Shown piece after piece: positions 43,713-51,013 of a stretch of 64,000 nt of DNA. The position numbers and the translations under genes were made by a program. Below the pieces are notes generated by a model. That model had not been told where the DNA came from. It saw nothing but the letters and a program-made list of their open reading frames with translations, and searched no databases. The DNA comes from Lachnospiraceae bacterium. Its GTDB lineage: Bacteria > Bacillota > Clostridia > Lachnospirales > Lachnospiraceae. Location: positions 369,600-433,599 of the forward strand of contig CABJAB010000004.1 in NCBI GenBank assembly GCA_902363445.1, in the 5' to 3' direction. Each line of letters begins with the position of its first letter. Within the stretch, counting starts at the first letter, position 1.

Positions 43713-44160
43713 CAAAATACATTTTGGAATTATTTTTAGTTAATTCCGATTAAGCTCCAGTTTAGCACCTGCAGAAGTTCCGGACCGTCACGATTTCGGT
43801 TCGCTGGCGATTCAGGGGCCGCGGTAGACTGCCCCAATGGCTTTGGGGGCAAATGAGAGCTTATTTCGGTGCGGAAGAAAGAGCAAGAGGAACAATCCGA
43901 TTCCATCGTAAGGCGAGCGCCGCAAAGGCGTTAGCAGGATCTTCCCGGCCGCAGGGAGGTAAAAACCGAATTTCATGCAGGTTTTTATTGGAATCTGCCA
44001 TGGAAAAATATCGATTTATCCATGGCAGTTGGAAAGGACCGACTGAAGGCCGTAAAGATGCTGGTTATGGCTGCCAGCGAGCCGCCTGGACGGAAGCGGA
44101 TTTCCTCTTGCCTTGTAAATCAAACAAAGAAAATTTATTATAATAGATATTTAAAAGTAT
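43704..44160 (+). repeat. Large modular intergenic repeat, copy 2 (middle module missing)
   Basis: About 455 bp from GTATAATACAAAATACATTT to the stop of the MATE gene. It has the left module and the right module of copy 1 but lacks the middle module, passing from CAGGGGCCG to GGGCAAATGAGAGC through short linker sequence. Hairpins lie at 43960-43987 and 43995-44028. The right end is AT-rich and lies within 3 bases of the stop codon of the converging MATE gene, so it is in that gene's 3' untranslated region. An open frame of 96 codons (43853-44143) parallels one in copy 1. Together with the terminator and short element it fills the whole gap of about 610 bases. Confidence 0.9.
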
Positions 44161-44162
44161 GC

Positions 44163-45557
44163 TTACTTATACTCCTCCGCCCCTGTTTTCGGTTTGGCAG
44201 TCAGCGCCGACAGAGCCTTCCGGAATTGGAAGGTAAATAATACGGCGGTAAATGTGACCGCAATGGCGTCGGCAATCGGCTCCGCCATATAGACGGCTAT
44301 GGTCTGGTTCGATTTCAATATCTGCGGCAGAACGTAGATAAGAGGAATCAAAAGGATAAACTTTCTGGTCACGGCCACGGCTATGGATGCTTTGGCATTG
44401 CCGAGGGAAGTAAAGGTCATCTGGCAGGCCATCTGGATACCGAACAGGAACATGGAGGCCATATAAACACGGAGAGCCGTCTTAGCGAAGCTTAACAGCG
44501 CCGCATCGGAAGTGAACATGGCGGCGAACATCTGCGGGAACAGCATGACGCAGGACCAGAGGAGAATGGAATAGGTAAGGCTTGCTTTCAGGAGCAGGTG
44601 GAAGGTTGCCTTAACCCGGTCTGACTTTCCGGCGCCATAATTATAGCTGATAATAGGCTGGGCGCCTTGACCCAGTCCCTGGAGAGGCAGCATGGCAAAC
44701 TGCATGACGCTGGTCAGTATGGTCATGGCTCCAACTGCGATATCTCCGCCGTACTTCAAAAGAGAGGAGTTAAAGCAAACGGAGATGACACTTTCACTGG
44801 CCTGCATGATGAAGGTCGCCAGACCGAGGGCCAGGCTGGGCAGGATGATCTTCCGGCTTAAACCAAGATACCGTTTCTTGATTTTAAGAATGGTCTTTTT
44901 TCCAAACAGGAAAGCCATTACCCAGATACAGGAAACGGCCTGGGAAAGAATCGTAGCCAGAGCAGCGCCCTGGACTCCAAGCCCGAATCCAAAGATGAAG
45001 ATCGGATCCAGAACGATGTTGCAGACGGCTCCGATAAGGACAGAGAGCATTCCGGTCTTGGCAAAGCCCTGAGCTGTGATAAAGGCGTTCATACCCAGAG
45101 TCAGCTGGACAAATATCGTACCAATGGCATAGATATTCATGTAGCTGACGCCATAATCGATGGTGTTTTCACTGGCGCCGAAAGCCAGAAGGAAATCTCT
45201 GTTCCAAAGAAGGAGAATGGCAGTCAAAACGAGAGAAATCAGTATTTGAAGGGAAAAACAATTGCCCAATGTTTTTTCCGCGGATTCCATGTCTCCTCTC
45301 CCCATGAAAATAGAAGCTCTGGGGGATCCGCCGTTGCTGACCAGGGCGGCAAAAGCGGCAACGATCATTATGAGGGGCATGCAGACGCCTACGCCTGTCA
45401 GGGCCATGGCTCCCACATTGGGGATATGCCCGATATACATACGGTCTACGATGTTATAAAGCATATTGATGAGCTGTGCGGCTACCGTGGGCAATGCGAG
45501 ACGCCACAATAATTTGCCTACCGGTTCCGTTCCTAAAAAATTCTTCGTGTCATTCAT
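44163..45557 (-). CDS. MATE family efflux transporter
   Basis: A 464-residue transporter with about 12 membrane helices in two related halves, starting LLWRLALPTVAAQLINMLYN and IVDRMYIGHIPNVGAMALTG, the usual MATE opening. It exports drugs or metabolites by cation exchange; the substrate is not known. The ATG at 45557 lies 1 base after the MarR stop, so the regulator and pump form one unit and the regulator probably controls it. Its stop borders large-repeat copy 2. No terminator is seen after it. Confidence 0.93.
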   Translation of the reverse strand: MNDTKNFLGTEPVGKLLWRLALPTVAAQLINMLYNIVDRMYIGHIPNVGAMALTGVGVCMPLIMIVAAFAALVSNGGSPRASIFMGRGDMESAEKTLGNCFSLQILISLVLTAILLLWNRDFLLAFGASENTIDYGVSYMNIYAIGTIFVQLTLGMNAFITAQGFAKTGMLSVLIGAVCNIVLDPIFIFGFGLGVQGAALATILSQAVSCIWVMAFLFGKKTILKIKKRYLGLSRKIILPSLALGLATFIMQASESVISVCFNSSLLKYGGDIAVGAMTILTSVMQFAMLPLQGLGQGAQPIISYNYGAGKSDRVKATFHLLLKASLTYSILLWSCVMLFPQMFAAMFTSDAALLSFAKTALRVYMASMFLFGIQMACQMTFTSLGNAKASIAVAVTRKFILLIPLIYVLPQILKSNQTIAVYMAEPIADAIAVTFTAVLFTFQFRKALSALTAKPKTGAEEYK

Positions 45558-45558
45558 T

Positions 45559-46005
45559 TTACTGCTGCTTCCTTTCCAAACCAATGATTGTATTATTTAT
45601 GATTCTTTCATTTAGTATCATATACTGACGGCATTCTTCCGGAGAAAATCCGGCAAATATCTGTTCCAGAAACCGTTCTCTGGCTTTTTCCAGCTCTTTT
45701 ACCAGAGGAGAGGCATCCAAAGTCAGAGAAAGATGGATATAACGCCGGTCTTTTTTATCCGGTGTCCGATAGAGAAGCGACTTTTGGATGAGGGCTTCCA
45801 CACCCTGAGAGACATTTCCCTTTGGCAGCATCCGTATTTCTGAAATATCCCCGGCTGTATCTTTTCCAGGATTGTTGTGAAGAAAACTGATGATATTGAC
45901 CTCAATCTGCGTGAGATGATACGCCTCACAGACGTCCTTAAGACAAAGCTCATATAACTTGATCATCCTCCGGACGGATAATAGAATCTCCGTGTTTTGA
46001 TTCAT
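45559..46005 (-). CDS. MarR family transcriptional regulator
   Basis: A 148-residue winged-helix regulator. The DNA-binding part includes LTQIEVNIISFLHNNPGKDT, GDISEIRMLPKGNVSQGVEA and the wing LLYRTPDKKDRRYIHLSLT. The start is the ATG at 46005, after GGGAGGG. A strong promoter and an inverted repeat lie just upstream, which points to autoregulation of this gene and the MATE pump that follows it. Confidence 0.92.
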   Translation of the reverse strand: MNQNTEILLSVRRMIKLYELCLKDVCEAYHLTQIEVNIISFLHNNPGKDTAGDISEIRMLPKGNVSQGVEALIQKSLLYRTPDKKDRRYIHLSLTLDASPLVKELEKARERFLEQIFAGFSPEECRQYMILNERIINNTIIGLERKQQ

Positions 46006-46034
46006 ATGGTCCCTCCCTTCCATCTATGCAATTT

Positions 46035-46050
46035 AGTTCGATTAAGAACT
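46035..46050. promoter_or_regulatory. Possible MarR operator
   Basis: AGTTCGATTAAGAACT is an inverted repeat (AGTTC/GAACT) between the promoter and the start codon of the MarR gene, a usual place for an autoregulatory site. Size and symmetry fit MarR sites. Binding is inferred. Confidence 0.5.
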
Positions 46051-46065
46051 GTTTTATCCAAAACC

Positions 46066-46093
46066 ATTATACCTCATATGTAACTGATGTCAA
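46066..46093 (-). promoter_or_regulatory. Promoter for the MarR-MATE operon
   Basis: On the minus strand TTGACA (46088-46093) and TATAAT (46066-46071) are both perfect and 16 bases apart. It starts 7 bases from a short palindromic element. Confidence 0.8.
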
Positions 46094-46100
46094 GAAGAAC

Positions 46101-46157
46101 ATACCTTCACGAAGTGCGCCCTCCCGGAGGTTGTATTAAGGGATGCCCTTGGGTATG
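46101..46157 (-). repeat. Short palindromic element, left flank of large-repeat copy 3
   Basis: Contains CACGAAGTGCGCCCTCCCGG, GTATTAAGGGATGCCC and TTGGGTAT, the reverse of the element in sbcD, shortened at its palindromic end. It is inverted relative to the element at 46607-46672. Confidence 0.8.
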
Positions 46158-46610
46158 ATACAAAATACTTTTTGGAATCATTTTTAATTAGCTCCGATTA
46201 AGCTCAAGTTTAGCATCGGCAGAAGTTCCGGACCGTCACGATTTCGGTTCGCTGGCGATGCAAGGGCCGTTTTATCCCCGCTCCGGCAGTACCGCTTACA
46301 TGTCGACAGGAAATCCGGATGATTTCTCGTCTCCGGTTCGCTCAGAAACGGAATCGGTATTTCCGTTTCTGCCTCCCTCCGCCCGGGGAAAACCGGCTGC
46401 TGCCCTGCGGTGCTCACCTTTAGGCCGGCCCGGAATCTTTCTTCCGGTGCCCTACCCGCCGCACCATACTGGATAATTTCCGTTCCATCGATTCCAGAAA
46501 AGGATTGGATATCCACACGGCCCGCGCGCCTTATGGCAGCGGGCCGCCTGGATGGAATCGGATTTCCTCTTGCCCCGTAAATCAAGCAGAAAAAACTTAT
46601 TTGAAAGGTA
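46152..46610 (+). repeat. Large modular intergenic repeat, copy 3 (right module mostly missing)
   Basis: About 455 bp. It carries the left and middle modules seen in copy 1, including the hairpin at 46343-46371 (CAGAAACGGAA/TTCCGTTTCTG). It then jumps from GGCAGCGGGC to the last part of the right module, GCCGCCTGGATGGAATCGG, so the two covarying hairpins are absent. It is flanked on both sides by short palindromic elements in opposite orientation. With the MarR promoter and the tepA terminator these fill the whole gap of about 720 bases; nothing else is seen there. Confidence 0.9.
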
Positions 46611-46672
46611 TACCCAAGGGCATCTCTTAATTCATGCCCTCCTGGCTGGCGCACTTCGTGCGATAAGGCATA
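46607..46672 (+). repeat. Short palindromic element, right flank of large-repeat copy 3
   Basis: GGTATACCCAAGGGCATC to GTGCGATAAGGCATA, aligned without gaps to the sbcD copy (about 57 of 66 identical). It ends 5 bases before the tepA terminator. Confidence 0.85.
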
Positions 46673-46677
46673 AAAAT

Positions 46678-46712
46678 AAGACGGCGTGATACTTCCCGTA
46701 TCGCGCCGTCTT
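46678..46712 (-). terminator. Terminator after tepA
   Basis: On the minus strand AAGACGGCG with GATAC pairs with GTATC and CGCCGTCTT around a short loop, followed by ATTTTTATG. Confidence 0.85.
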
Positions 46713-46725
46713 CTTAATCTTTATG

Positions 46726-47658
46726 TCAAGCTTCGTTTCTCCGCTCATCTATCATCTCATGCAGCCGCTTCAGAGCTTTGTCGATTCCTCCCACCTGATG
46801 GATGAGCCCCAGCCGGACAGTATCCTCTCCCACCAAAAGTGTTCCCAAATCCTTCGTCAGATCCTTTGTGCTCATCATCAATTCCTCAATCTTATCTTGA
46901 GGCATCTTGCTGTGGTCTGCCACAAAACCTGTGATTCTGTCCTGTATCCTCTGGAAATAATGGTACGTCTGAGGCGCGCCGATCGTCATGCCGGTCATAC
47001 GGACCGGATGGATCAGCATAGTAGCCGTAGGGACGATAAAAGAGTCATCCGCCGACACAGCTAACGGTACGCCAATGGAATGGCTGTCCCCGATTATCAA
47101 AGAAACCGTAGGCTTGCTGAGGGACGCTACCATCTCAGCCAGCGCAAGTCCGCTGGATACGTCTCCGCCCTGGGTATTTATGAGCAGAAGAACGCCGTCT
47201 ATATCCTCACTGTCTTCAATCTGGGCCAGCTTTGGCAATACATGCTCATACTTCGTCGTTTTGCTGCTGGAATTCAAATTCTCATGGCCTTCGATCTCCC
47301 CGATGATAGAAAGGAGATAGATCTTTCCTTTTTCTTTTCCATTTCCCTCGTCCAGAACTACCTGACCATAATCCTGAATCTTTTCATCTTTCACCTGATT
47401 GTCGGAAGCCTGGTTCTCCGCTCCATTTTCTACAGATGAATTCCGGACAGCACTTCCATCGGATAATTCTTTCCATTCTGCTCTGCCGCTCTGGCCCTCT
47501 TTTTCAGTCTTATCCTTCCTGACGCTGTCTCCCATATTTTTCTTCCTTTCCTGCTCTTCTCCTATATGATAGCCGTTCTCAACCCGTTCATACCAGGCCC
47601 TGCTGTTTCCGCTTCTCTGCCCGCCGCCAGATTTCTGGCCGCTTTTATGTTTTCCCAT
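46726..47658 (-). CDS. tepA: ClpP-like protein TepA
   Basis: Up to 310 residues. The C-terminal 220 residues form a ClpP/crotonase-fold domain of the TepA (translocation-enhancing protein) type: VLLLINTQGGDVSSGLALAEM, then LIIGDSHSIGVPLAVSADDS with the nucleophile Ser, and ATMLIHPVRMTGMTIGAPQT. The first 90 residues are charged and of low complexity (KSGQKSGGGQRSG and later EKEGQSGRAEWKELSDG). Two starts are plausible: ATG at 47658 (AAAGGA upstream) or ATG at about 47535 (AGGAAG upstream). TepA usually lies near ftsK, which is 5 kb away here. It ends at a terminator. Confidence 0.88.
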   Translation of the reverse strand: MGKHKSGQKSGGGQRSGNSRAWYERVENGYHIGEEQERKKNMGDSVRKDKTEKEGQSGRAEWKELSDGSAVRNSSVENGAENQASDNQVKDEKIQDYGQVVLDEGNGKEKGKIYLLSIIGEIEGHENLNSSSKTTKYEHVLPKLAQIEDSEDIDGVLLLINTQGGDVSSGLALAEMVASLSKPTVSLIIGDSHSIGVPLAVSADDSFIVPTATMLIHPVRMTGMTIGAPQTYHYFQRIQDRITGFVADHSKMPQDKIEELMMSTKDLTKDLGTLLVGEDTVRLGLIHQVGGIDKALKRLHEMIDERRNEA

Positions 47659-47754
47659 CTGGACTGCATCCTTTCTGCCTGTGATTTCCTTCTTCGCTTA
47701 ATATGGATGGAAAAACAACTTTTTATTCAAATTCAAAGCAGTGAACGGTTTCTT

Positions 47755-49752
47755 TTACAGCATTTCCTTTAATTTTTCAAACGGCACAGCAGGACTGTAC
47801 AAATAACCCTGATAAATATGGCAGCCGAGCTCTTTCAGCTTATCACGAATATCCTCTGTCTCGACGTACTCCGCAATTACCGTATAATCCAAAGTCTTCC
47901 CGAGGGTAATGATGGACGCGACGATATCCCGGCTTCTCTCATTTTCCGCAGCCTGTCTGACCAGGCCTCCATCCAGTTTGACCGCATAAAAGCCATTGCC
48001 TTGAAGATATTTGAGGCTGGTGCTTCCCATACTGAAATCATCCACCAGCACCATAATCCCATTTTCTTTCAGACGTTCAATATGTTCCGCAATGGATTTC
48101 AGGTTTTCCACGGTGGTTTCTTCTGTGACCTCCAGACAGAAAACGCCAGAGACGCCATATTCGCCGGCAAGCCGAATCACCTTATCCACAAACCGTGGAT
48201 TATTCAGCTGTTCCGCCGTGATATTCATGGAGATTTCCAGCATATGCCCGTCCCGGAGCAAAGTCCGGCAGGCATCCATCGAGGTCCGCATTACGCACTG
48301 GGTCAAACGGTCAAAAAAGCCGTCCTCCCTGGCCAGTTCCACAGCCAGCGGCGGATAAACGCTTTCGCCGGCATAACGCCATCTGAGCAGCGCTTCCGCT
48401 CCAATCATTCCCTTTTCACTATGGAATTGGGGCTGATAGCCCAGAGGAAGCGCCTCCGCTTCCACATCGATCCGGAGCTTGGACGCCATGTTTCTGGCAA
48501 GCATCCCCAGACTGTCGTGACGTTCCAGTACATCTAGGGCCTTTCCCTCCTCCTGCTGCTTTTTCATATGCTCCGTGAGTTCCTGCAAAAGTGTCTTTGC
48601 CTGGCTCTTTCTCATCTTTTCAGAAAGTCGGACAAAGGGCGCATAAAGCAGGGTTCCGGCCGCCACCGTTATCAGTTGGACGATTATTCCATGAACGCTC
48701 CCCGTGGCCAGATAGCCGCTGAACAACACCGGCGTCGTCCAAGTGACGGTCGACTCAATCACCGGAAGAAAACCCACCGCAGTCGCTCCATACGCGATCA
48801 GATAGGCGCGAATTTCGTTTATGTTGAAAAGGACGGCGGGAGCCGCCGACCGGGCCAGCTGGCGGTTGTCTTTTTCTCTGGCAAAGAATAAAAGCGCCAA
48901 AAGGAGACAGATAGCCGCGCCGCATCCGCCGATCATAACAAAATTATCCAAAAATGATTTGGACACAATGACGCCCGGCACCGTATCATTCGGGACCAGA
49001 TATGACTGCGCCACATATTCCATCGCATTCCCTCCGTGGATTCCGAAGACCCACAGGATATTTAAGACCAGTACGTAAAGCGCCCCTACTCCGAACCCTC
49101 CGTCCATATTTTCAAATAAAGCAACAATAGAATCTGAGATCAGATCATTCAGATTATCCGCCCCAGTAATGCGCTGTACCAGAAATCTTCCCACTATGAA
49201 AACCAAGACACAGAGAAGCAGCGGATAGAGTACCGAAAGGGAATTCCGGTAATCCGTGTCAGAACCCGGCGCATAGAAACGGCGGCGTTCGGAGATCCAT
49301 GAATTGAGTACATAAAACAGTTTGGTAGCCGCTATAGCCGTAAACATAGCAGTAAATACGCCCACAGGCCCCATATCACTCAACTCCATGGAACCGCTCG
49401 CTCCGCCGAAGGAAGCCACAAAACAGATCATGGAAACAAGCATCGACATCACCTGCAGGAAACGGCTGCGTATCTCCATGGTCTCGGAATAATAGTAGCT
49501 GATGCTCATTACAAGATACACCGACATGAAACCGACTGTGGAATCAAACAGAAAATTCAGGATTTCCAGCAGAACTGCTCCTATGCCGGCTTCCAGAAAC
49601 CTTTGAAACGCCGGCACTGGAAAATTTTTAAACAACAGTGCAAAAGAACCCACCAGCAAAACCGGAATCAATAAAATAAATCCCTTTTTAATAGAAGAAA
49701 ATATCCGATTATTTTCGATTTTATAAATCAGCTTCATTAACCTTGTATACAT
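47755..49752 (-). CDS. PTS EIIC-like membrane domain fused to an EAL c-di-GMP phosphodiesterase
   Basis: A 665-residue fusion. Residues 1-390 are a membrane domain with 8-10 helices that resembles the EIIC part of cellobiose/lichenan PTS permeases (NRIFSSIKKGFILLIPVLLV, FGIHGGNAMEYVAQSY, VSKSFLDNFVMIGGCGAAIC). Residues 420-665 are an EAL domain with EALLRW, the Asn in MNITAEQLNN, EVTEETTVEN, DDFSMGSTSLKYL, VKLDGGLVR, AEYVETED and YQGYLYSP, so catalysis looks intact. No EIIA, EIIB or GGDEF part is present. A sugar-sensing phosphodiesterase is the natural guess. It has its own promoter. Confidence 0.88.
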   Translation of the reverse strand: MYTRLMKLIYKIENNRIFSSIKKGFILLIPVLLVGSFALLFKNFPVPAFQRFLEAGIGAVLLEILNFLFDSTVGFMSVYLVMSISYYYSETMEIRSRFLQVMSMLVSMICFVASFGGASGSMELSDMGPVGVFTAMFTAIAATKLFYVLNSWISERRRFYAPGSDTDYRNSLSVLYPLLLCVLVFIVGRFLVQRITGADNLNDLISDSIVALFENMDGGFGVGALYVLVLNILWVFGIHGGNAMEYVAQSYLVPNDTVPGVIVSKSFLDNFVMIGGCGAAICLLLALLFFAREKDNRQLARSAAPAVLFNINEIRAYLIAYGATAVGFLPVIESTVTWTTPVLFSGYLATGSVHGIIVQLITVAAGTLLYAPFVRLSEKMRKSQAKTLLQELTEHMKKQQEEGKALDVLERHDSLGMLARNMASKLRIDVEAEALPLGYQPQFHSEKGMIGAEALLRWRYAGESVYPPLAVELAREDGFFDRLTQCVMRTSMDACRTLLRDGHMLEISMNITAEQLNNPRFVDKVIRLAGEYGVSGVFCLEVTEETTVENLKSIAEHIERLKENGIMVLVDDFSMGSTSLKYLQGNGFYAVKLDGGLVRQAAENERSRDIVASIITLGKTLDYTVIAEYVETEDIRDKLKELGCHIYQGYLYSPAVPFEKLKEML

Positions 49753-49801
49753 GCTGCTTCCCCTCAGATCCCCCGATGCTTTCGTTTTTGTTCATGATAC
49801 T

Positions 49802-49830
49802 ACTATAGCATCTTTTCTCTCTGAATGACA
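49802..49830 (-). promoter_or_regulatory. Promoter for the EIIC-EAL gene
   Basis: On the minus strand TGCTATAGT is an extended -10 (TATAGT at 49802-49807), with a weak -35 TGTCAT (49825-49830) 17 bases away. Confidence 0.45.
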
Positions 49831-49851
49831 GAACAATCTTGATCAAAAGAA

Positions 49852-49880
49852 GCGCGGCCCTCTCCAGGCCGCGCCGTGTA
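49852..49880 (-). terminator. Terminator after the rhomboid-like gene
   Basis: On the minus strand GCGCGGCC pairs with GGCCGCGC over a short loop, followed by TTCTTTTG. Confidence 0.7.
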
Positions 49881-49914
49881 TTCCACTGTCATATAAATTT
49901 TTCCTGAAAATGTA

Positions 49915-50760
49915 TCACGCTTCTGTCTCATCATGCCCGTGGGCCGTCACATGCTTATGGGTATACAAATGATCCTGGCAGTATTCATACGTGCCTTCGC
50001 ACTTGGAACAGAACCGGAACTCCAGATTCTCATCGTCCAGCTCCGTCCTTCCGCAGACCGCGCACTTATGCCGAGGATGCTTTGCGTCTGACTTGGCTGC
50101 TTTGACCTGCTGCTGGTACACGACCTTCCGTTTGATCTCTTTCGGATTCACCCGGTTCAGATTCCGGCTGGCCAGGAAGAAAATCAGGAAATTGAGAACT
50201 GAAAGGATGATCGCGATTCTCGTCGCCCAATTCCCGACGATCAGTTCATACACAAAGTACACTCCGTTCAGAATCCCCAGCCACTTTGCCTTTACAGGTA
50301 TGATAAAGAACAGCAGAAACTGCATATCCGGAAAGGTTGCGGCAAAAGCAAAGAACAGCGACAAATTCAGATATGAAGTCCCCAGCAGGAACGACTTCCC
50401 GAAAATCACATAAATCAAAATAGCCGCCAAAATATGGCCCAGGATCCCCGTGAAAAAGTACAGATTGAACCGGAAACTTCCCCACACCTTTTCCAAAGTC
50501 GTCCCCAGAGAATAGTAAAGCCACATGGCAATGATAAAATACAGAATATCCGTAGCAGGAGGAAAAAGAAGAAACGTCACAATCCTCCATACCTGCCCGT
50601 GCAGGATCTTGGCAGCGTCTAGGGAAAGGTACTGTACATAAAATACAGGGTTTATATTTACGATCACAAACCCTACTCCATATAAGATCATGATGTAGAA
50701 CATCAGGTTGTGAATGGCATATTTTCCAAACTTCCGCTCCAGTTTATTCATCCAATTCAT
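49915..50760 (-). CDS. Rhomboid-like membrane protein with C-terminal zinc ribbon, apparently without protease residues
   Basis: A 281-residue protein with six hydrophobic helices in the rhomboid layout (LMFYIMILYGVGFVIVNI to IAIILSVLNFLIFFLASRN), including YFIIAMWLYYSLGTTLEKVWG, the conserved L1-region pattern of rhomboids. The GxSG nucleophile is not found: the matching place reads GTSYLNLSLFFAF. No His is seen in the sixth helix (LNFLIFFLA). The tail is a zinc-binding module with CAVCGRTELDDE, FCSKCEGTYEYCQDH and a His-rich end. This suggests a pseudoprotease. No partner gene is evident. Confidence 0.85.
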   Translation of the reverse strand: MNWMNKLERKFGKYAIHNLMFYIMILYGVGFVIVNINPVFYVQYLSLDAAKILHGQVWRIVTFLLFPPATDILYFIIAMWLYYSLGTTLEKVWGSFRFNLYFFTGILGHILAAILIYVIFGKSFLLGTSYLNLSLFFAFAATFPDMQFLLFFIIPVKAKWLGILNGVYFVYELIVGNWATRIAIILSVLNFLIFFLASRNLNRVNPKEIKRKVVYQQQVKAAKSDAKHPRHKCAVCGRTELDDENLEFRFCSKCEGTYEYCQDHLYTHKHVTAHGHDETEA

Positions 50761-50910
50761 AAATTCAAGGCTCCATTCTGTCTTTCAATTAAAGCGACAT
50801 GACCATTTCATTATAGGAACAAACTTAACGTTTGTCAAATACCTGATTACCGATTCTATATATTTTACAAACTTCACGGTTTTTTAACATAATTTTACTT
50901 CCCGGAATTC

Positions 50911-50939
50911 TTGCAATTCCAGATGGAACATACTATAAT
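50911..50939 (+). promoter_or_regulatory. Promoter for the acyl-CoA dehydratase activase gene
   Basis: TTGCAA (50911-50916) and TATAAT (50934-50939) are 17 bases apart. The likely transcript starts about 68 bases before the ATG at 51014. Confidence 0.8.
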
Positions 50940-51013
50940 AACATGTGGTTTACTATGCCCGCTGTCCGGGCCTCCGGCTGATGGGCTCAATTTTACTAGA
51001 AAAAGGTGTTTTT

